NCBI GenBank assembly: GCA_037975125.1
Contig: JAJQOW010000014.1
Span: 2,505,286-2,569,285, forward strand
Origin: Latrodectus hesperus
Taxonomy: Eukaryota > Arthropoda > Arachnida > Araneae > Theridiidae
Length of the DNA: 64,000 bases
Reading direction: 5' to 3'
Program-made: the position numbers and the translations under genes
Part shown: positions 11,929 to 23,553 of the stretch, piece after piece
Numbering within the stretch: position 1 is the first letter of the stretch
Layout of the letters: each line of letters starts with the position of its first letter
Notes under the pieces: model-generated
Database searches by the model: none
Seen by the model: only the letters and a program-made list of their open reading frames with translations
What the model was told of the DNA's origin: nothing

Positions 11929-12284
11929 AATAATGGAATTTGAAGGCATAATCAGCACAATAGTAATGTGCTTTTTCAGATAAAACTGTAAGTAACTAGG
12001 AAGCCGGAGAGGTTAAGTTTATTTACAATTTTCTGACATTTTTTTCCAAATTTTGAGGGAATACATAATATTTTCTTATGATTGTTTCATTGCGGTGATT
12101 GTTTAATGCTCATAAGAACAATTTCAAATGTTTTTCTGGGGAAATTATTAAACCAAATGTTTTGGAAATTTTTATATTAAAATGGTTATTTATTAAAATT
12201 GCTTTTTAAACATGATTTCTTTGGTTCCTCAGCGACTAAAATATCAACATAGATTAATCATCATGCATTGCAAAAATGTAAAAA
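11929..12284. other. AT-rich spacer
   Basis: Nothing here supports a feature. Confidence 0.55.
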
Positions 12285-12639
12285 AGTACTGCAACAGAAA
12301 TTAAGAAACTATCTAACTGAAATAAATTTACTATTTAAATATTAATGAACTATACACTTTTCACCAAAAGTTGAAGAACATGTTTGTCGCAAAGCTTACC
12401 ATTAAAAAAATGACACTAAAATTTATATTTTATATAAATGATAAAAATGAACTTGTGGAAATTTTCGCAAAAACATTATCGGCTACTTTTTCCTGGTAGA
12501 AAAGAACATATAAGTGAGTGAAGAATATGCAAACATCACAAGGCTTTCGTAATGACGCTTGAAACTTTTCTTAATTTTCAACTATTTTTGTTAGAATCGA
12601 AGACAACAATCAGTAAGATCCCTAAATGTCTGAAAGAAG

Positions 12640-13600
12640 TCATTTGCTCCATTCGTTAAGGCGGCGAGTGGTCGAATGGATGGGGATGTCACAAGATGGT
12701 GCTACTAAGGGATTTTAATAAGTCTGGCAGTGTGGTTCACCACTTTTGAAATCAATATCAAACTAAAGCTTTTGCGTCCAGAATACATATTCTAGGTAGA
12801 CCATGAGGTACAACACCTGTAGAAGATCGTTTTATAGTTCTCTCAGCCCGAAGTAGAAGCATTTTGTGCCGAAACTTGTTGCAAATCATTCTGTAGCATC
12901 AAGGAAAAAAATATATGCTAATGCGTTGCGAAGGCGTCTACACCAAGCAATGTCTTCACAAGGCCTAAGGTCTCTTAGCAAGGTGACCAGTTGTACATGT
13001 CCCCCTTATGTCCCATTTAGAAGACAAAGGCTCGATTACCTTGGAAAAGACAGCACGTTTCCTCACCAGATAGCGACAGGCATTTGTACTTTTTACAGGT
13101 GAGTCACAAAATTTCCACATTAGAGCAATTCAGGATGTGCGCTGATCTGGTGGAAACAGAGCAACAGATACCACCAATCCAACGCTGTGGAAATACGCAA
13201 TTACAACTGTAGTTTAACAATGGTCAGAAAGAGGATCTCAATCGGTGATCAGATATGGAGGTGATGAACTGTAACTGGTGTGAGATATCGGGGTGATATC
13301 TTTGACCTATATGTCCTCCTATATGCCTGTGCAATTAGCAATGATTTCATTTTGATAGAAGATAGCACACAATCTCATCAAGCTGCAGTTGTTGAAGAAT
13401 ATTTTGAGATTCTTTTTTGGAACAAATAGAAGAGCCAGCTCCATATTCAGACGTTAATTCCATTGAGCATCTGTGTAGCTTTTAATCCACCTCCATGGTC
13501 TGTACGAGAGCTGAAAAACAGCCCATTTCGTGCCTTGTCCTTGATTTTCATTTCGGTAACAGCCATCTTAATTGAAATCATAGATACTCAATACCACTAA
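12640..13600 (+). pseudogene. Tc1-like transposase pseudogene, heavily decayed
   Basis: Several frames must be combined to follow the family. The start resembles the Tc1 helix-turn-helix (RRRVVEWMGMSQDGATK), the middle (12866-13102) carries a second DNA-binding-like stretch with ANALRRRLHQA, and the region near 13355-13420 resembles the second catalytic Asp segment (DSTQSHQAAVVEEYFE). Many stops and shifts separate these. This is an old inactive copy. Confidence 0.65.
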
Positions 13601-13839
13601 TTCATTCAAGTTAGGGATGGACATATACCTTATTAAAACTCATTTTTGTTATGTTTCTATGATAATTTACTACATAAAAGTGCGAGTATTCTTTTCTTGT
13701 CCGCGAATGGACTTTTTCAGAGAGAAAACCTTTTTTGTTGTAAATAATTTATACATTTTTCTTATATAAACTTCTTTGTTGCATTCAGTACATACCTTTT
13801 TGTGTTTATTTCATCCAAATTTGGTGCTTTTACTCTAAA

Positions 13840-13901
13840 TTTGCAGTAAATTTACAAATAAGCAAATGTAAAAATTTGTTTATTTGTAAATTTAGTGCAA
13901 A
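13840..13901. repeat. Long hairpin, 28-bp arms and 6-nt loop
   Basis: Arms 13840-13867 and 13874-13901 are reverse complements at 26 of 28 positions, separated by gtaaaa. It lies just inside the right end of the decayed Tc1-like element and may be a subterminal structure or an independent foldback. Confidence 0.85.
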
Positions 13902-13943
13902 AAAAAAAACCAGTTGTTTCTTAATATTTTGTAGGCCACTGTA

Positions 13944-15224
13944 TAATAATTACAATTATATGGAAATCAACACACAAATTTTTAAATAGAAATTATCTCT
14001 GTAATTTTCAGGAATTTAATCTTTGAATAAAATCATTTAAGTATATTTTTTGTCATACAAACTTTTAATATGGGTTTCAAATAACTCAAACACATAAAAA
14101 AGAGATATCACTCACAGTCTAGAAAATTTTCAACAATAACAATGCATTTTATAATATTTAATTTTTTTTAATATTTTGCTATTACAGAATTTAAGCAGAA
14201 TGCTAAAAAAATTATTTCATTACCTTAAATAAATAAATTCTACAATAGTTAAATAGAAAATGTTTTAATCCTTCAGATAGACAGGCACGAGAAAGATTAA
14301 AGGAAATCAGGTAATGGTAAATTAATTACTCATAATAATAATTCAAAGGAGAAATTATATTCAAATTTCTTCAAACTCTTGAATAAAAATGTGCAAGATT
14401 TCTTTCTGAATTAGGAAAAATTAAATACTACTGTAACTAGCTTCAACTTATCACAGAAAATGGTAAATTTTATTAATTAAATTACATATGTATAATTCTG
14501 TCTTGCTATGGAGTACAACCCCTTACTTCTATTTTATATCAGCAACGCTTGATTTTATAGACTGATTCTATTATGAACTTAAGCAAAGTAATTAATTGTT
14601 AAAATCAATTTATGCTAAAATTATTGATTTTGAAATATAGCTTTATTATCTTCATTAGTTTTAACATGAGAACTGCTTATCAATATACTTAGCCTAAATA
14701 GAACTTAGCAGTCAACTAAAAATGATAAATATATAAACTTATTGAGGAAATATTTCGCCGTAACATCATTTTCATTTTTTAAATATATAATACTACAGTT
14801 AAATATCGTAACAAGGTTATAAGCTTATAAAAATTTTAATTTTAATTTTTCATTCATGCTACCAGTTATTATAGTTCTAAATTATAAAATTATTAACATT
14901 AATTTTATCACATAATCACAAATTACTATTCTTAATTATAGTTTAATTATTTTCTGTTTATAAAACAATTCTAAAAATACAACGCGTTTTGTTTTTTATC
15001 CTTATTGATAGACTAATTGATAGACTAAGAGACCTTATTGATAGACTATAATTAATTTCAATGGTCAATTAATTCTTTATTTGTGTGTTTAGTTACTACT
15101 ATTATTATCATGATTGCTGAAGAGTTCAGTTCTATTCTGTAAATAAAAAGAGTAGGAATTTTTTACCATTTTATCAGTCTTTCAATCTCCTTAAAACAGC
15201 TTTATATAATTATAATCTAACAGA
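13944..15224. other. AT-rich intergenic stretch
   Basis: The only structure noted is a local threefold repetition of a ttgatagacta-type motif at about 15000-15050. No gene is visible. Confidence 0.55.
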
Positions 15225-15515
15225 TTACCCAACTTTTCTAGTGGTCAGCGTGCCTGACTGCTGGTAAGGAGGTTGCGGATTCGAATCCCAGGTTCGGGCA
15301 TGGCTGTACTTTTTTTCTTTATCAATCCTGTCTTCGCCCTTTCCATGCATGAAAAAGTTGTGAATGGTTACCTATACCCTATAAACGGGGTACCTATGGC
15401 GTGTGTGTACTGCGGAAGTCAGACTCCACATCTAAATAGGGTTCAGGTGGAAAAATGGAGCAGTGCATCCTATATTGCCAGCCTATCTTGCACACGAAAA
15501 CAACAACAACAACAA
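15225..15515 (+). mobile_element. SINE family 1, copy d
   Basis: The copy is diverged but full-length, with B-box gattcgaatccc, conserved body and a (CAA)n tail (acaacaacaacaac). Short open frames inside are incidental. Confidence 0.88.
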
Positions 15516-15600
15516 TGGACATTTCATATTTTTCTCCTTATTTCGTTTTCATCCATTATGTACATTCATTACATTATATAGGAACAATGGAAATTTTTTA

Positions 15601-15888
15601 GACGCCCAACTTGTCTTGTGGTCAGCGTGTCTGACTGCGGATAGGGAGGACCTGGGTTCGAATCCCGGTTCGGGCATGGATGTACTTTCACTCAATCTAT
15701 CTATCCGGTCTTTGTCCTTTCTTTGCATGAATGAGTTGTGAATGGTTGCCTACCCTATAAACGGGTCTCTATGGCATGTGTGTACTGAGGAAGTTGGACT
15801 TCACACCTAAATATGGTTCAGTTGAAAAAGTGGAGCAGCACACCCCATGTTGCCAGCCTAGCTGGCGCAAGACGACGACTACAACAAA
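15601..15888 (+). mobile_element. SINE family 1, copy e
   Basis: A full-length copy less than 100 bp downstream of copy d in the same orientation. The head has gggttcgaatcccggttcgg and the tail is degenerate (gacgacgactacaac). It is closer to the family consensus than copy d, so the two are separate insertions rather than a tandem duplication. Confidence 0.9.
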
Positions 15889-16705
15889 CAGCTTGGCTAG
15901 AAAGTAATGAAATCAAACATCTTTCCAATTCGAAATATTTTATATAAGTAGCTTCTATTAGTTTTCATATCAAGTATATTTTGTGCGTAATAGTTTCACA
16001 TTTATAATCGTATTGTTCTCTCGGAAACATATTTTCTACATCAAGGAGCAAATATAAGTTTATCTCTCTCACGAAGTAATTTATCAACTTCTAATATTTC
16101 TCATCATTGTGAATATCTTCTCACAACACCACATAAACATAAGACAAATTTTAATTTAATCGATTTGATCTTTATTGTTTATGGAATTCACATATCACCT
16201 CTCTTTCCAATATACAGCATATAGTGTATGTTGGAAAAAGTGTATAAATAGTTAAATAGATCTATATAACTTATAGACGTATTCCTGATATTAAACATAT
16301 ATTTAGTATTACTTAAAAAAATTACATTTTTTAATTGAGTATCATCCATCTAAAAATAGTATAATTAATTTCAATGGTCATTATTAAAACATAAAAGATA
16401 TAGAACTCTAGCATATAGAAAATATTTAACATAAGAAAATTAAGACATATAACTCATATTAAACAACTAAGTGTTAAACACAAATTATGCTTTCATCATT
16501 AGGATTATTATTATAATACATGCAAGCAAAAATTACATTGTAAGCAATTTTTCCGGAACCAAATTATACTTTATTGAAAACTAAAACACATTATATGCTT
16601 CCCATATTTATAATTCACCTTATAAATCTTATATAGATTAGTTAATTCTGGTGGTATGTTATATGAATAAACGGATAATTTATAGCTCTATATATATATT
16701 TGTTA
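15889..16705. other. AT-rich spacer
   Basis: A 21-bp string beginning tataattaatttcaatggt near 16360 also occurs near 15050. Otherwise I see nothing. Confidence 0.55.
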
Positions 16706-16876
16706 GCCAACCGATGGCTGAGTGGTTAGCGTTCCTGACTCATGAGCTGTGGGTTCCGGGCTTAAATCCCGGTTCGGGCATGGATGTTTCTTTCCTTCTC
16801 TGTCCTTTCTTCTGTGATGTTGTATGAATGTGGCCCGCCCTATTAACGGGTTTGTGGTCCCACCATTGGAAAAAAA
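16706..16876 (+). mobile_element. SINE family 2, copy b, internally deleted
   Basis: Head and 3' end match the other family 2 copies, but about 110 bp of the body between the ttaacgggtttgtgg stretch and the terminal caccattgg plus A-run is missing. Confidence 0.85.
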
Positions 16877-18633
16877 TATATGTTTGTAAATATAACAAAA
16901 AGAATTAAAATAAGGGATTATTTTTTCGGTTATCATTCCATATTCTCATTCCTATTTTTGCCTTTTGTAATCTTTTTATGTAATGGCACAAGTTGATTCT
17001 GAGGCTTACAAGCAACAATCAATTTATTATTCAATGCTTCGCAAAACACTTCTTGAAATTTACAAACGCGTAGTAAATTGATTTATTCACAGATAAAAAA
17101 ATCTCTTTACAATGAAAAGATCGTTTATACCTAATTTATAATCAGGTAGAAATACTGATATTAATGTTTAATCAAATAAAATTATAACAGGTTTTATGAA
17201 TTACCAATCAAATCAAATATATGAAAGTATGAAAAAATAATGGTGACACCTAAATATTTAAAATAGAATGTTTATTGGTCTTTATCGGTATCTAAAAACC
17301 AATAACAGTTAAAAATTTCGCAATCAATTAACTTTTTAAATTAGAAAGACCTTATGCATACCACTGCATTAAACTTTATGTAAAAAATATAACATCAATA
17401 ACTAAATATATGTAGATTAAATTTAAATGAGACTTTTAATTTTTATTAAAATTAACAGGAAAATGTTTCATCCAAATCTAAAATTCCACATTCAGTAATT
17501 CTAGCTTCTATTGAAAATACATGTTGTTGATGAATTAAGATGTTATAATATTCCTCTATAGTTAAGGTTATAAAAATTGAAAAAAGATAAGTCATCAATT
17601 CAACTAACAGTTTAAAGCCATGGTTTACCATTATCATTAATAATAGAAAGTAATACCATAAAAATTTCCTTTAAAGATAGACTGCATCTACACAAGTTCC
17701 AGTCATTTTAGAAAATGCAAGTTGGTGATGAAGCAAAAGGTTTTTCCTGGTAAATAGAATCAAATCAATGTACCAAAAAATTTAAAACATTTAAAACAAA
17801 AATTTATCAATTGACCTAACAGATTAATCAATAATTTGCACTATAGTTAACATTAGCAATCAGCAACATGAGCTATTTTTAAAAAATTCAGAATTCACTT
17901 TTGTGCGTTTCTCTGTTTATTGCAAATGAAAGTTTGATGAAATAAGAGATTTTACCTAATATGCCGTGCAAAACCACACACAAACACAAGCATGTATTTA
18001 GAAATAAATTTATTTACCATAAAATCACAGTTTTTAAATAATGGCTTATATTTATAATTTATAATGTCAATAATAGTGGCATATTTTTGCCTTATTGACA
18101 AATTTCCTTTCATAAATTTTATTGCTTGAGGCAAATATTTGATTACTCGGCAAGACGAACTAAAATTTTCCTCTTAAATATTCATGGATAAAACAAATTT
18201 CAAAAATTATAATTTGTTAATTAAGTTGACAAAAAAATTTGTGCAATGTTTCTCATAATTAATAACGTCAAGGAGCAGCATTTTTTGATCAAATGATAAA
18301 ATTAGCTTTTAAAACTATTTTTGGCTTTTTGTTAATGTTCTTGTTGACATTGCATTTATATTAAGGTATGTATACCTTATATACCTAAATATAAATGCCT
18401 AATAAGCTATGTTCAAGATTAGGTAAATTTTGAAAGGAGTTCATTTATCAATTAATTCTTTTGTCTTAAGTAAAATGGTTTGTTATTATAATTAATAAGA
18501 ATTGCTTTTTAACAAATGTTTAAATCTTTAAAATAAAATTTAAACATGATTTGTAAAAAGAAGATAAAATTTATTAATATATTTTTCTCACATCATCTGT
18601 CTGAGAAAGATAAGATTTTATTTAAATAAAAAA
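16877..18633. other. AT-rich intergenic stretch
   Basis: Small open frames at 17452-17637 (-) and 17952-18134 (-) show no recognisable domain. No other feature is seen. Confidence 0.55.
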
Positions 18634-18940
18634 GTTGACGAATGTCTGAGTGGTTAGCGCTCCTGACTCCTGAGTGTGGGTTCTGGGTTCGAATCCCGGT
18701 TCGGGCATGGATGTTTCTTTCTTTCTCTGTTCTCTCTGTGTTTTTCTATCCTGTCTTCTGTGATGATGTATGAATGTGGCCCACCCTATAAACGGGTATG
18801 GCGCGGGCAACGCTACTCGCCTCCGTGACTTGGTTCACAGGTGCCCGCTGGGTAACGACAAATGAGTAGCAGTTTCTGGCCTTGTTGTGTCATAGGGTTC
18901 AGCACCAAAGTGTGCCCACCGTTGAAAAAAAATAAAAATA
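18634..18940 (+). mobile_element. SINE family 2, copy c
   Basis: A full-length copy: tctgagtggttagcgc (A-box region), gggttcgaatcccgg (B-box), the ggttcacaggtgcccgctgg body block, and an end in caccgttg plus an A-rich tail. Confidence 0.9.
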
Positions 18941-19345
18941 ATATTTATAGTCAAAGAAATAAAAACATAAAGCATACTAAAAATAAGTTGTTTTTCTCTG
19001 AAATCTCTACGTTACAATTTGACAGAAAGTATATAGAACAAAAGTTACTGCAATATATTTAATCATGAGCTTTTGGGTAATAATGTAACAAGAAAGTTAA
19101 AACAACATTCATTTACTTTACCCAATTTTACCTTCAATTAATTTAAATTTATAATCGCATTCATTTCGAGTCAATGAGTTTAGGTAAAAATAAGATAGCT
19201 TAAAACATCAATTATATAATTTCTTGATTATTCTAAAAAGGGTGTTACTAGCTAAAACTTACTAAAGAAGAAAATTGTGTTACATTATAGAAAAGAATTA
19301 TTTGCAGACATAGAAAATGCAATCATTCTTTATACTTAGAAAGAA
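18941..19345. other. AT-rich spacer
   Basis: No supported feature. Confidence 0.55.
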
Positions 19346-19348
19346 CTC

Positions 19349-19563
19349 ATGCTCAGAACCTACGCATGCCTTAGTAAAATAATTAAACACAAATCAGCTT
19401 TCCTGCATTGCATCAGCGCAGATGCCGATTCGAGTTCAGCGTCTTTTGATGGCGGATCCACAAAGAATCGAATCTCCGAGCCAAAAAGAATTCCTTTCCC
19501 TTTGAAAGCAGCTCCTGCAGGAGAAAACTTTTCGAATCGTCTCTTCATGCGACTTTGAGGCAA
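19349..19563 (-). CDS. Candidate coding segment, unknown, open on both strands
   Basis: A roughly 200-bp island is clearly more GC-rich than its flanks and is open on both strands. The minus frame contains KRRFEKFSPAGAAFKGKG and SEIRFFVDPPSKDAELESAS, a non-repetitive composition that looks like real protein. The plus frame is Ser-rich. A possible splice acceptor (tttgcctcaaag) precedes it on the minus strand, but I find no convincing donor. It may be a host exon, a retrocopied fragment or an unrecognised repeat. Confidence 0.35.
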
Positions 19564-20000
19564 AGAATGTAAATACTTTAAGATTTCAAAGCTAGCTTTA
19601 TTCTAAATATAGCGGAATTTTCTTATTCATATTGACTTAAAGCTTAAGATTTGACAGGAAGTATATGATAAAAATTGAAATTGTCATTACAATTTCACTT
19701 TTTCGTCTCTTTTGGTATTTAAATTTGCTTATAATATGAATGTGGAGATTGCACAACTGAAGCCTTTCACCATTCATATTTTTATTTACATTTGAAGGTT
19801 ATTCTTTAACCTTTGTTTTTACTTTCTTATGCGTGGCACCAAAAAAACTTTAAATATATTAGGAGGTTAAAAACACAGGTGATCAGAACACTCATATATA
19901 AAAATATTAATCAACAAACTTTAAATTGGATATTTATTAGTAACATCAGAGGTGTTCTGTTCTTCAAGTCGGACACAGTTGTGACAAGTTCCCGGTAAAC

Positions 20001-20005
<5 letters not shown>
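19564..20005. other. AT-rich spacer
   Basis: No supported feature. Confidence 0.5.

Positions 20006-20036
<31 letters not shown>
20006..20036. repeat. Poly(A) run of about 31 bases
   Basis: A homopolymer followed by gaaagaaa abuts the truncated end of the minus-strand transposon relic. Confidence 0.95.
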
Positions 20037-20038
<2 letters not shown>

Positions 20039-21189
20039 AAGAAAACCATAGCCAAAAGTCGCAAGCCATGAGATCGTGTGATTATGGATGCCAAGTTGTT
20101 GGGAAGCATCGGCTGACCACCCGTGCGTCCCTAAATGTCCGCCTCATCAATTGTTGGCTTTGGGTTTTGAAGTAAGGTGGGGCTCAATCTCGCATGACTA
20201 TGGTTTGTTGTAGGCAGCTTCGTTGCTGGAGAGTAAGTATTACGTAGGTCTCGAACATATTACGATACCGTAGCCCATTTACAGACCAGGTATTTGAGGG
20301 GTCGCTTGTTCAAAAAAATATGGTCCGATAATGAATGAGGCAGTGAACCCGCACCATACGGTCACTTTCGTACCATGCAAGGGTTTGGCGTGCACCCCGT
20401 GGGGGTTTTCTGTCGCCCGGATGCGACAATTATGGATATTCACATGCCCATTAAGATGGAAGTGGGCTTCCTCCGCCCATATAATGTTCTATGGCCAGAA
20501 ATCATCAACTGCCGTTCTTGCGAGGAGTTAGTAAATCTCCGGGTCGTGCCGTACTAATTGATGAACCACTTGAATCTTATGCGTGTAAAAGTTTATAATT
20601 ATATGCATGATATGTCGTAGAGTCGAGTAGTGCATATCAAGGGTATGAGAGATTGTCTGTATTCTGACATTCCGTGAATCGATTCACTGCTACCTTCCAC
20701 AACCGTTGTAGCATTATCCTCTACGATGATGCTGTTAAACATTTTTCATTCTCTTCCCGGCAGAACACCTGGCTGTCCTGTACGCTCAAATTTCACCATC
20801 ATGTACCTGAGAGCACGATCCAACAATTGGTCCACGTCGTTGTTTCTTCAGATGGTGGAACTCTTTGACAGCTGCCGCTGCATTCTCACCGTTGCAGTAG
20901 TAAAGTTTGAATAGAAGCGCTCTCTCCACCAATGCCGGCATTCTGCAATGCTCATTTGATTGTAGCACGAACACTTCTTCCTTTTATTGAGCATTCCATT
21001 TGCATATGTTGCTATAAGATTCTGGTCCGTAGTGCCATCTAGTGGCGATATTTTGAACTATTATTTTTTTATTTCAGAAATCTCGAGCACATTGTTCGAA
21101 GTGTCGATTGTTCAAATATTTTCTGTTTCGAATAATAGAATGGAATCAAGGGGCCCTTGAGTAACGGAAGTTTAATTTCGCTTACCCTG
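20037..21189 (-). mobile_element. Truncated mariner/Tc-type element related to the DD41D element
   Basis: The right end reads cttaccctg before TA, so inverted it begins TA-cagggtaagcg, sharing the cagggt start with the element at 4863-6796. The minus-strand coding relic has the same DUF4817-type N-terminus. The other end is missing: the frame stops just past the third catalytic Asp region at the poly(A/T) run. Confidence 0.75.
20040..20974 (-). pseudogene. DUF4817/DDE transposase pseudogene
   Basis: From the right, residues like LLFKLYYCNGENAAAAVKEF form the helix-turn-helix. A frameshift follows, then VKFERTGQPG. Around 20290-20490 a long stretch parallels the intact transposase: WAEEAHF where the intact copy has WTDEAHF, then NPHG, a KVTVWCGF block and IIGPYFF. 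The first catalytic Asp is therefore Glu here. Near 20060 ACDFWLW marks the third catalytic Asp, after which the sequence runs into T-rich DNA. Stops and shifts make it inactive. Confidence 0.75.
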
Positions 21190-21371
21190 TATGTGCTTCT
21201 CATGGATAAAACTTCCACATAAATTCAATATTTTACTTTTGAGCAATACTTTGCGTACCTTTGATGGGGTCTTCAACTATTTTAAGCGAGCATTTGAAGC
21301 TCTAGTAGATGATTCATACAGGTGTTTTAATAATTGGATTCATAATTTTTTGTGACTCATGTTTTTTTTTA

Positions 21372-21830
21372 GTGGGTCCTTTCGCAATGTGGTCTGCCTG
21401 GGAATGAAGTAGCCGACGACCTTGCAAAGGCTGCCGCCAGTAATCCTTTGAACCCGGATGATCGCAGGGCACTAACACCATCAGAGATCTCTTCCATTAC
21501 TAAACAACTTACTTCTCTAAAACCTGGGCTGACCCTCCTGCTCACCCAAATACTTCCAAAGACATCCTGGAGCCGCCACAACATTTAAGGGCTCCAGAGT
21601 ACATCAGACGACACTGTCTCGACTTTCTACTGGCCACTTGAAGTGTATGATCTTTGAGGACGGTGAAAGAAAATACCCATCATGCCCCAAGTGCGACAAT
21701 GCTCCGTTTTGCCCACAACACATCTTGAAGTGCTTGGGGTTTTCTCGTGAAGAGGCTGTGAAAAGTCCACATCTGCTTTTGGACTTTTTGGCTATCTATG
21801 ACTGCATGGATCTGGTCTAGTTCCACTATA
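21372..21830 (+). pseudogene. 3' fragment of a non-LTR retrotransposon with RNase H (jockey/I-like)
   Basis: The first frame begins WVLSQCGLPGNEVADDLAKAA, the hallmark end of a LINE-encoded RNase H domain, with Gln where His is usual. After about 55 more codons the frame breaks. A second frame (ending with TAG at 21818-21820) reads KCMIFEDGERKYPSCPKC then a CX2C...HX4C cysteine motif (CPKC, HILKC), as in the C-terminus of these polyproteins. The reverse transcriptase and everything upstream are absent: a 5'-truncated dead copy. Its 3' UTR continues to about 21880. Confidence 0.72.
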
Positions 21831-21975
21831 CCAGATGGGGATTAGTCCCACCACCAGTCCCACCCACCATAATTTTTTTCACTTATGAGTAATCACTTTT
21901 TCCTGATTTGTTATCATAAATTAGAGTTGAAAAATCTGATTACATAAAAGTTATCTATATTGTGTTTTTCGTAAA

Positions 21976-22160
21976 TACGGTGGCGTAATGGTAGCGTTTC
22001 TTGCTACCAGGACAAATGTCCGAGTTTCGGTCCTCGGCTGGGCTCAGCCTTCTGAATACCAAGCATGCTTGACAACTCACTAAACACTGGGATTTCGAGA
22101 TAGGCTGACTATCTAACCGAGATACATGCTTCTCACCTTAAAACCCACTGTGAAGAAAAA
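21976..22160 (+). mobile_element. Probable tRNA-derived SINE, single copy (family 6)
   Basis: The stretch ggtggcgtaatggtagcg looks like a tRNA 5' half with A-box, and a degraded B-box-like gagtttcggtcctcgg follows about 40 bp on. An unrelated body and an A-rich end (gaagaaaaaagaaaag) follow. It could also be a degenerate tRNA pseudogene with chance flank. Confidence 0.45.
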
Positions 22161-23543
22161 AGAAAAGATCATTATAGAGCTTGGCGTCATATGTACTACC
22201 ATAATCCTTACAGTAGTTTACTTTTAGTAAAAAGATGATTTCAACATATCTCTTTCATTCAGCGTGTAATTTTGAACTAGTACTTATATAAATTATAGCC
22301 AAAAAATGTTAGATTATTTTAAATTAAACGTATTATAAAATAGGGTTTTTATTTACGTGAATAATGTTAAAGCAAAATTTATATTGTCCTTTTAATTTTT
22401 AAATAATATTGTAATTTGAATAGCTATATATATTCTTATCTATATAAATTATATGTTTATATTAAGTTACATTTAATGCATTTTCATATTATTAATTAAT
22501 GTATCGTATATTATTCATGAAAAGTTTGCATACTTCATTAAGATTTAAATCAAAAATCTGAATTTCAAGGTATTTAAATTCAAATATAGTTATATATAAT
22601 AATACTTTGAAAGCTTTTCTAAAGTCGATAATATATGTAAAGCATAAAAATTTTTTATGAAAATTTATTCTGAGACAAAGATTAAATTTATTGGCTTCAA
22701 GCTCACTAGGAAAGTGGATATTTTTGGTTGGAAGTAATATATAAAAAATGAAATACGCAATAATTAAAATAAGTTACAAAATGAGCAATAGAATTCAAAT
22801 TAAACTGATACTTTCTAGTTTTTTTTATTTAAATACTTTCATTTGTAAACGAAATATTCCTTAATTAAGAATAATATTGGAAATTAATTAAAAACTGGTG
22901 AACTTTCAAAAAATTTATTAGATGCTTTTTTAACAATGAAAATTAAAAATTAAAAGGAAATAGTATAGAAAATTTTGTAATTACTCTACTGTTAAGGAAA
23001 TATTTTAATTATTTCACCAAACCAATTTTTCTTCTTATTTTTATACAAATTTTGTTTAAAATTTTAAAGCGTATCCTTTTGTTTCAAGAATATAGAAAAT
23101 GTGCTTCAAATAAAATCAACTATTTGTAAACTTTTGATAAGTTTCAAAAAAATCTCTGCACTTAGAAACCATGTTTTTTCCATATATTCTTTCTTTTGCG
23201 CATATGACACGCAAAACACGTATAAACACATAAAATTGGATTTCGTTTCTCTCTTACTCTATTGATCATATATCTTCATCGAGTCAGTTAACAGATAAAG
23301 ATTTTTCATCATATATTAGAGTAATTTTGAACTTACCTTAGATTTTACACATGATTTTTTTCTTGCAAAACGCATTAAACAGATGTACACTATATCAAAT
23401 TTTGTAATCTTTTGTTTAAAAAAGTTACGTTTTTCAAAAGATTGGATTAAAAATTTTATTGCTTTTGTAACTGAAACATATCTAGGTCAAACATGCAAAC
23501 TATTTTCATTTGTCAAAACCTTCAGTTTTTAATTGGTGTAATG
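22161..23543. other. AT-rich intergenic stretch
   Basis: Nothing beyond low-complexity AT sequence is visible. Confidence 0.6.
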
Positions 23544-23553
23544 CAAATTGTGT

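Larger units (their letters stand above)
12285..13941 (+). mobile_element. Decayed Tc1-like transposon
   Basis: A transposase relic at about 12640-13600 fixes the identity. The right end (ttttgtaggccactg, then TA at 13942-13943) looks like a Tc1-type terminus. A weakly similar inverted stretch near 12285 may be the left end, so the left boundary is approximate. A strong hairpin lies near the right end. Confidence 0.55.

Noticed and set aside
15000..15050. Repeated ttgatagacta motif as a minisatellite
   Set aside because: Only three imperfect copies; too short to call.
15225..15888. The two adjacent family 1 SINEs as a tandem duplication
   Set aside because: They differ more from each other than copy e differs from the family consensus, so independent insertions are more likely.
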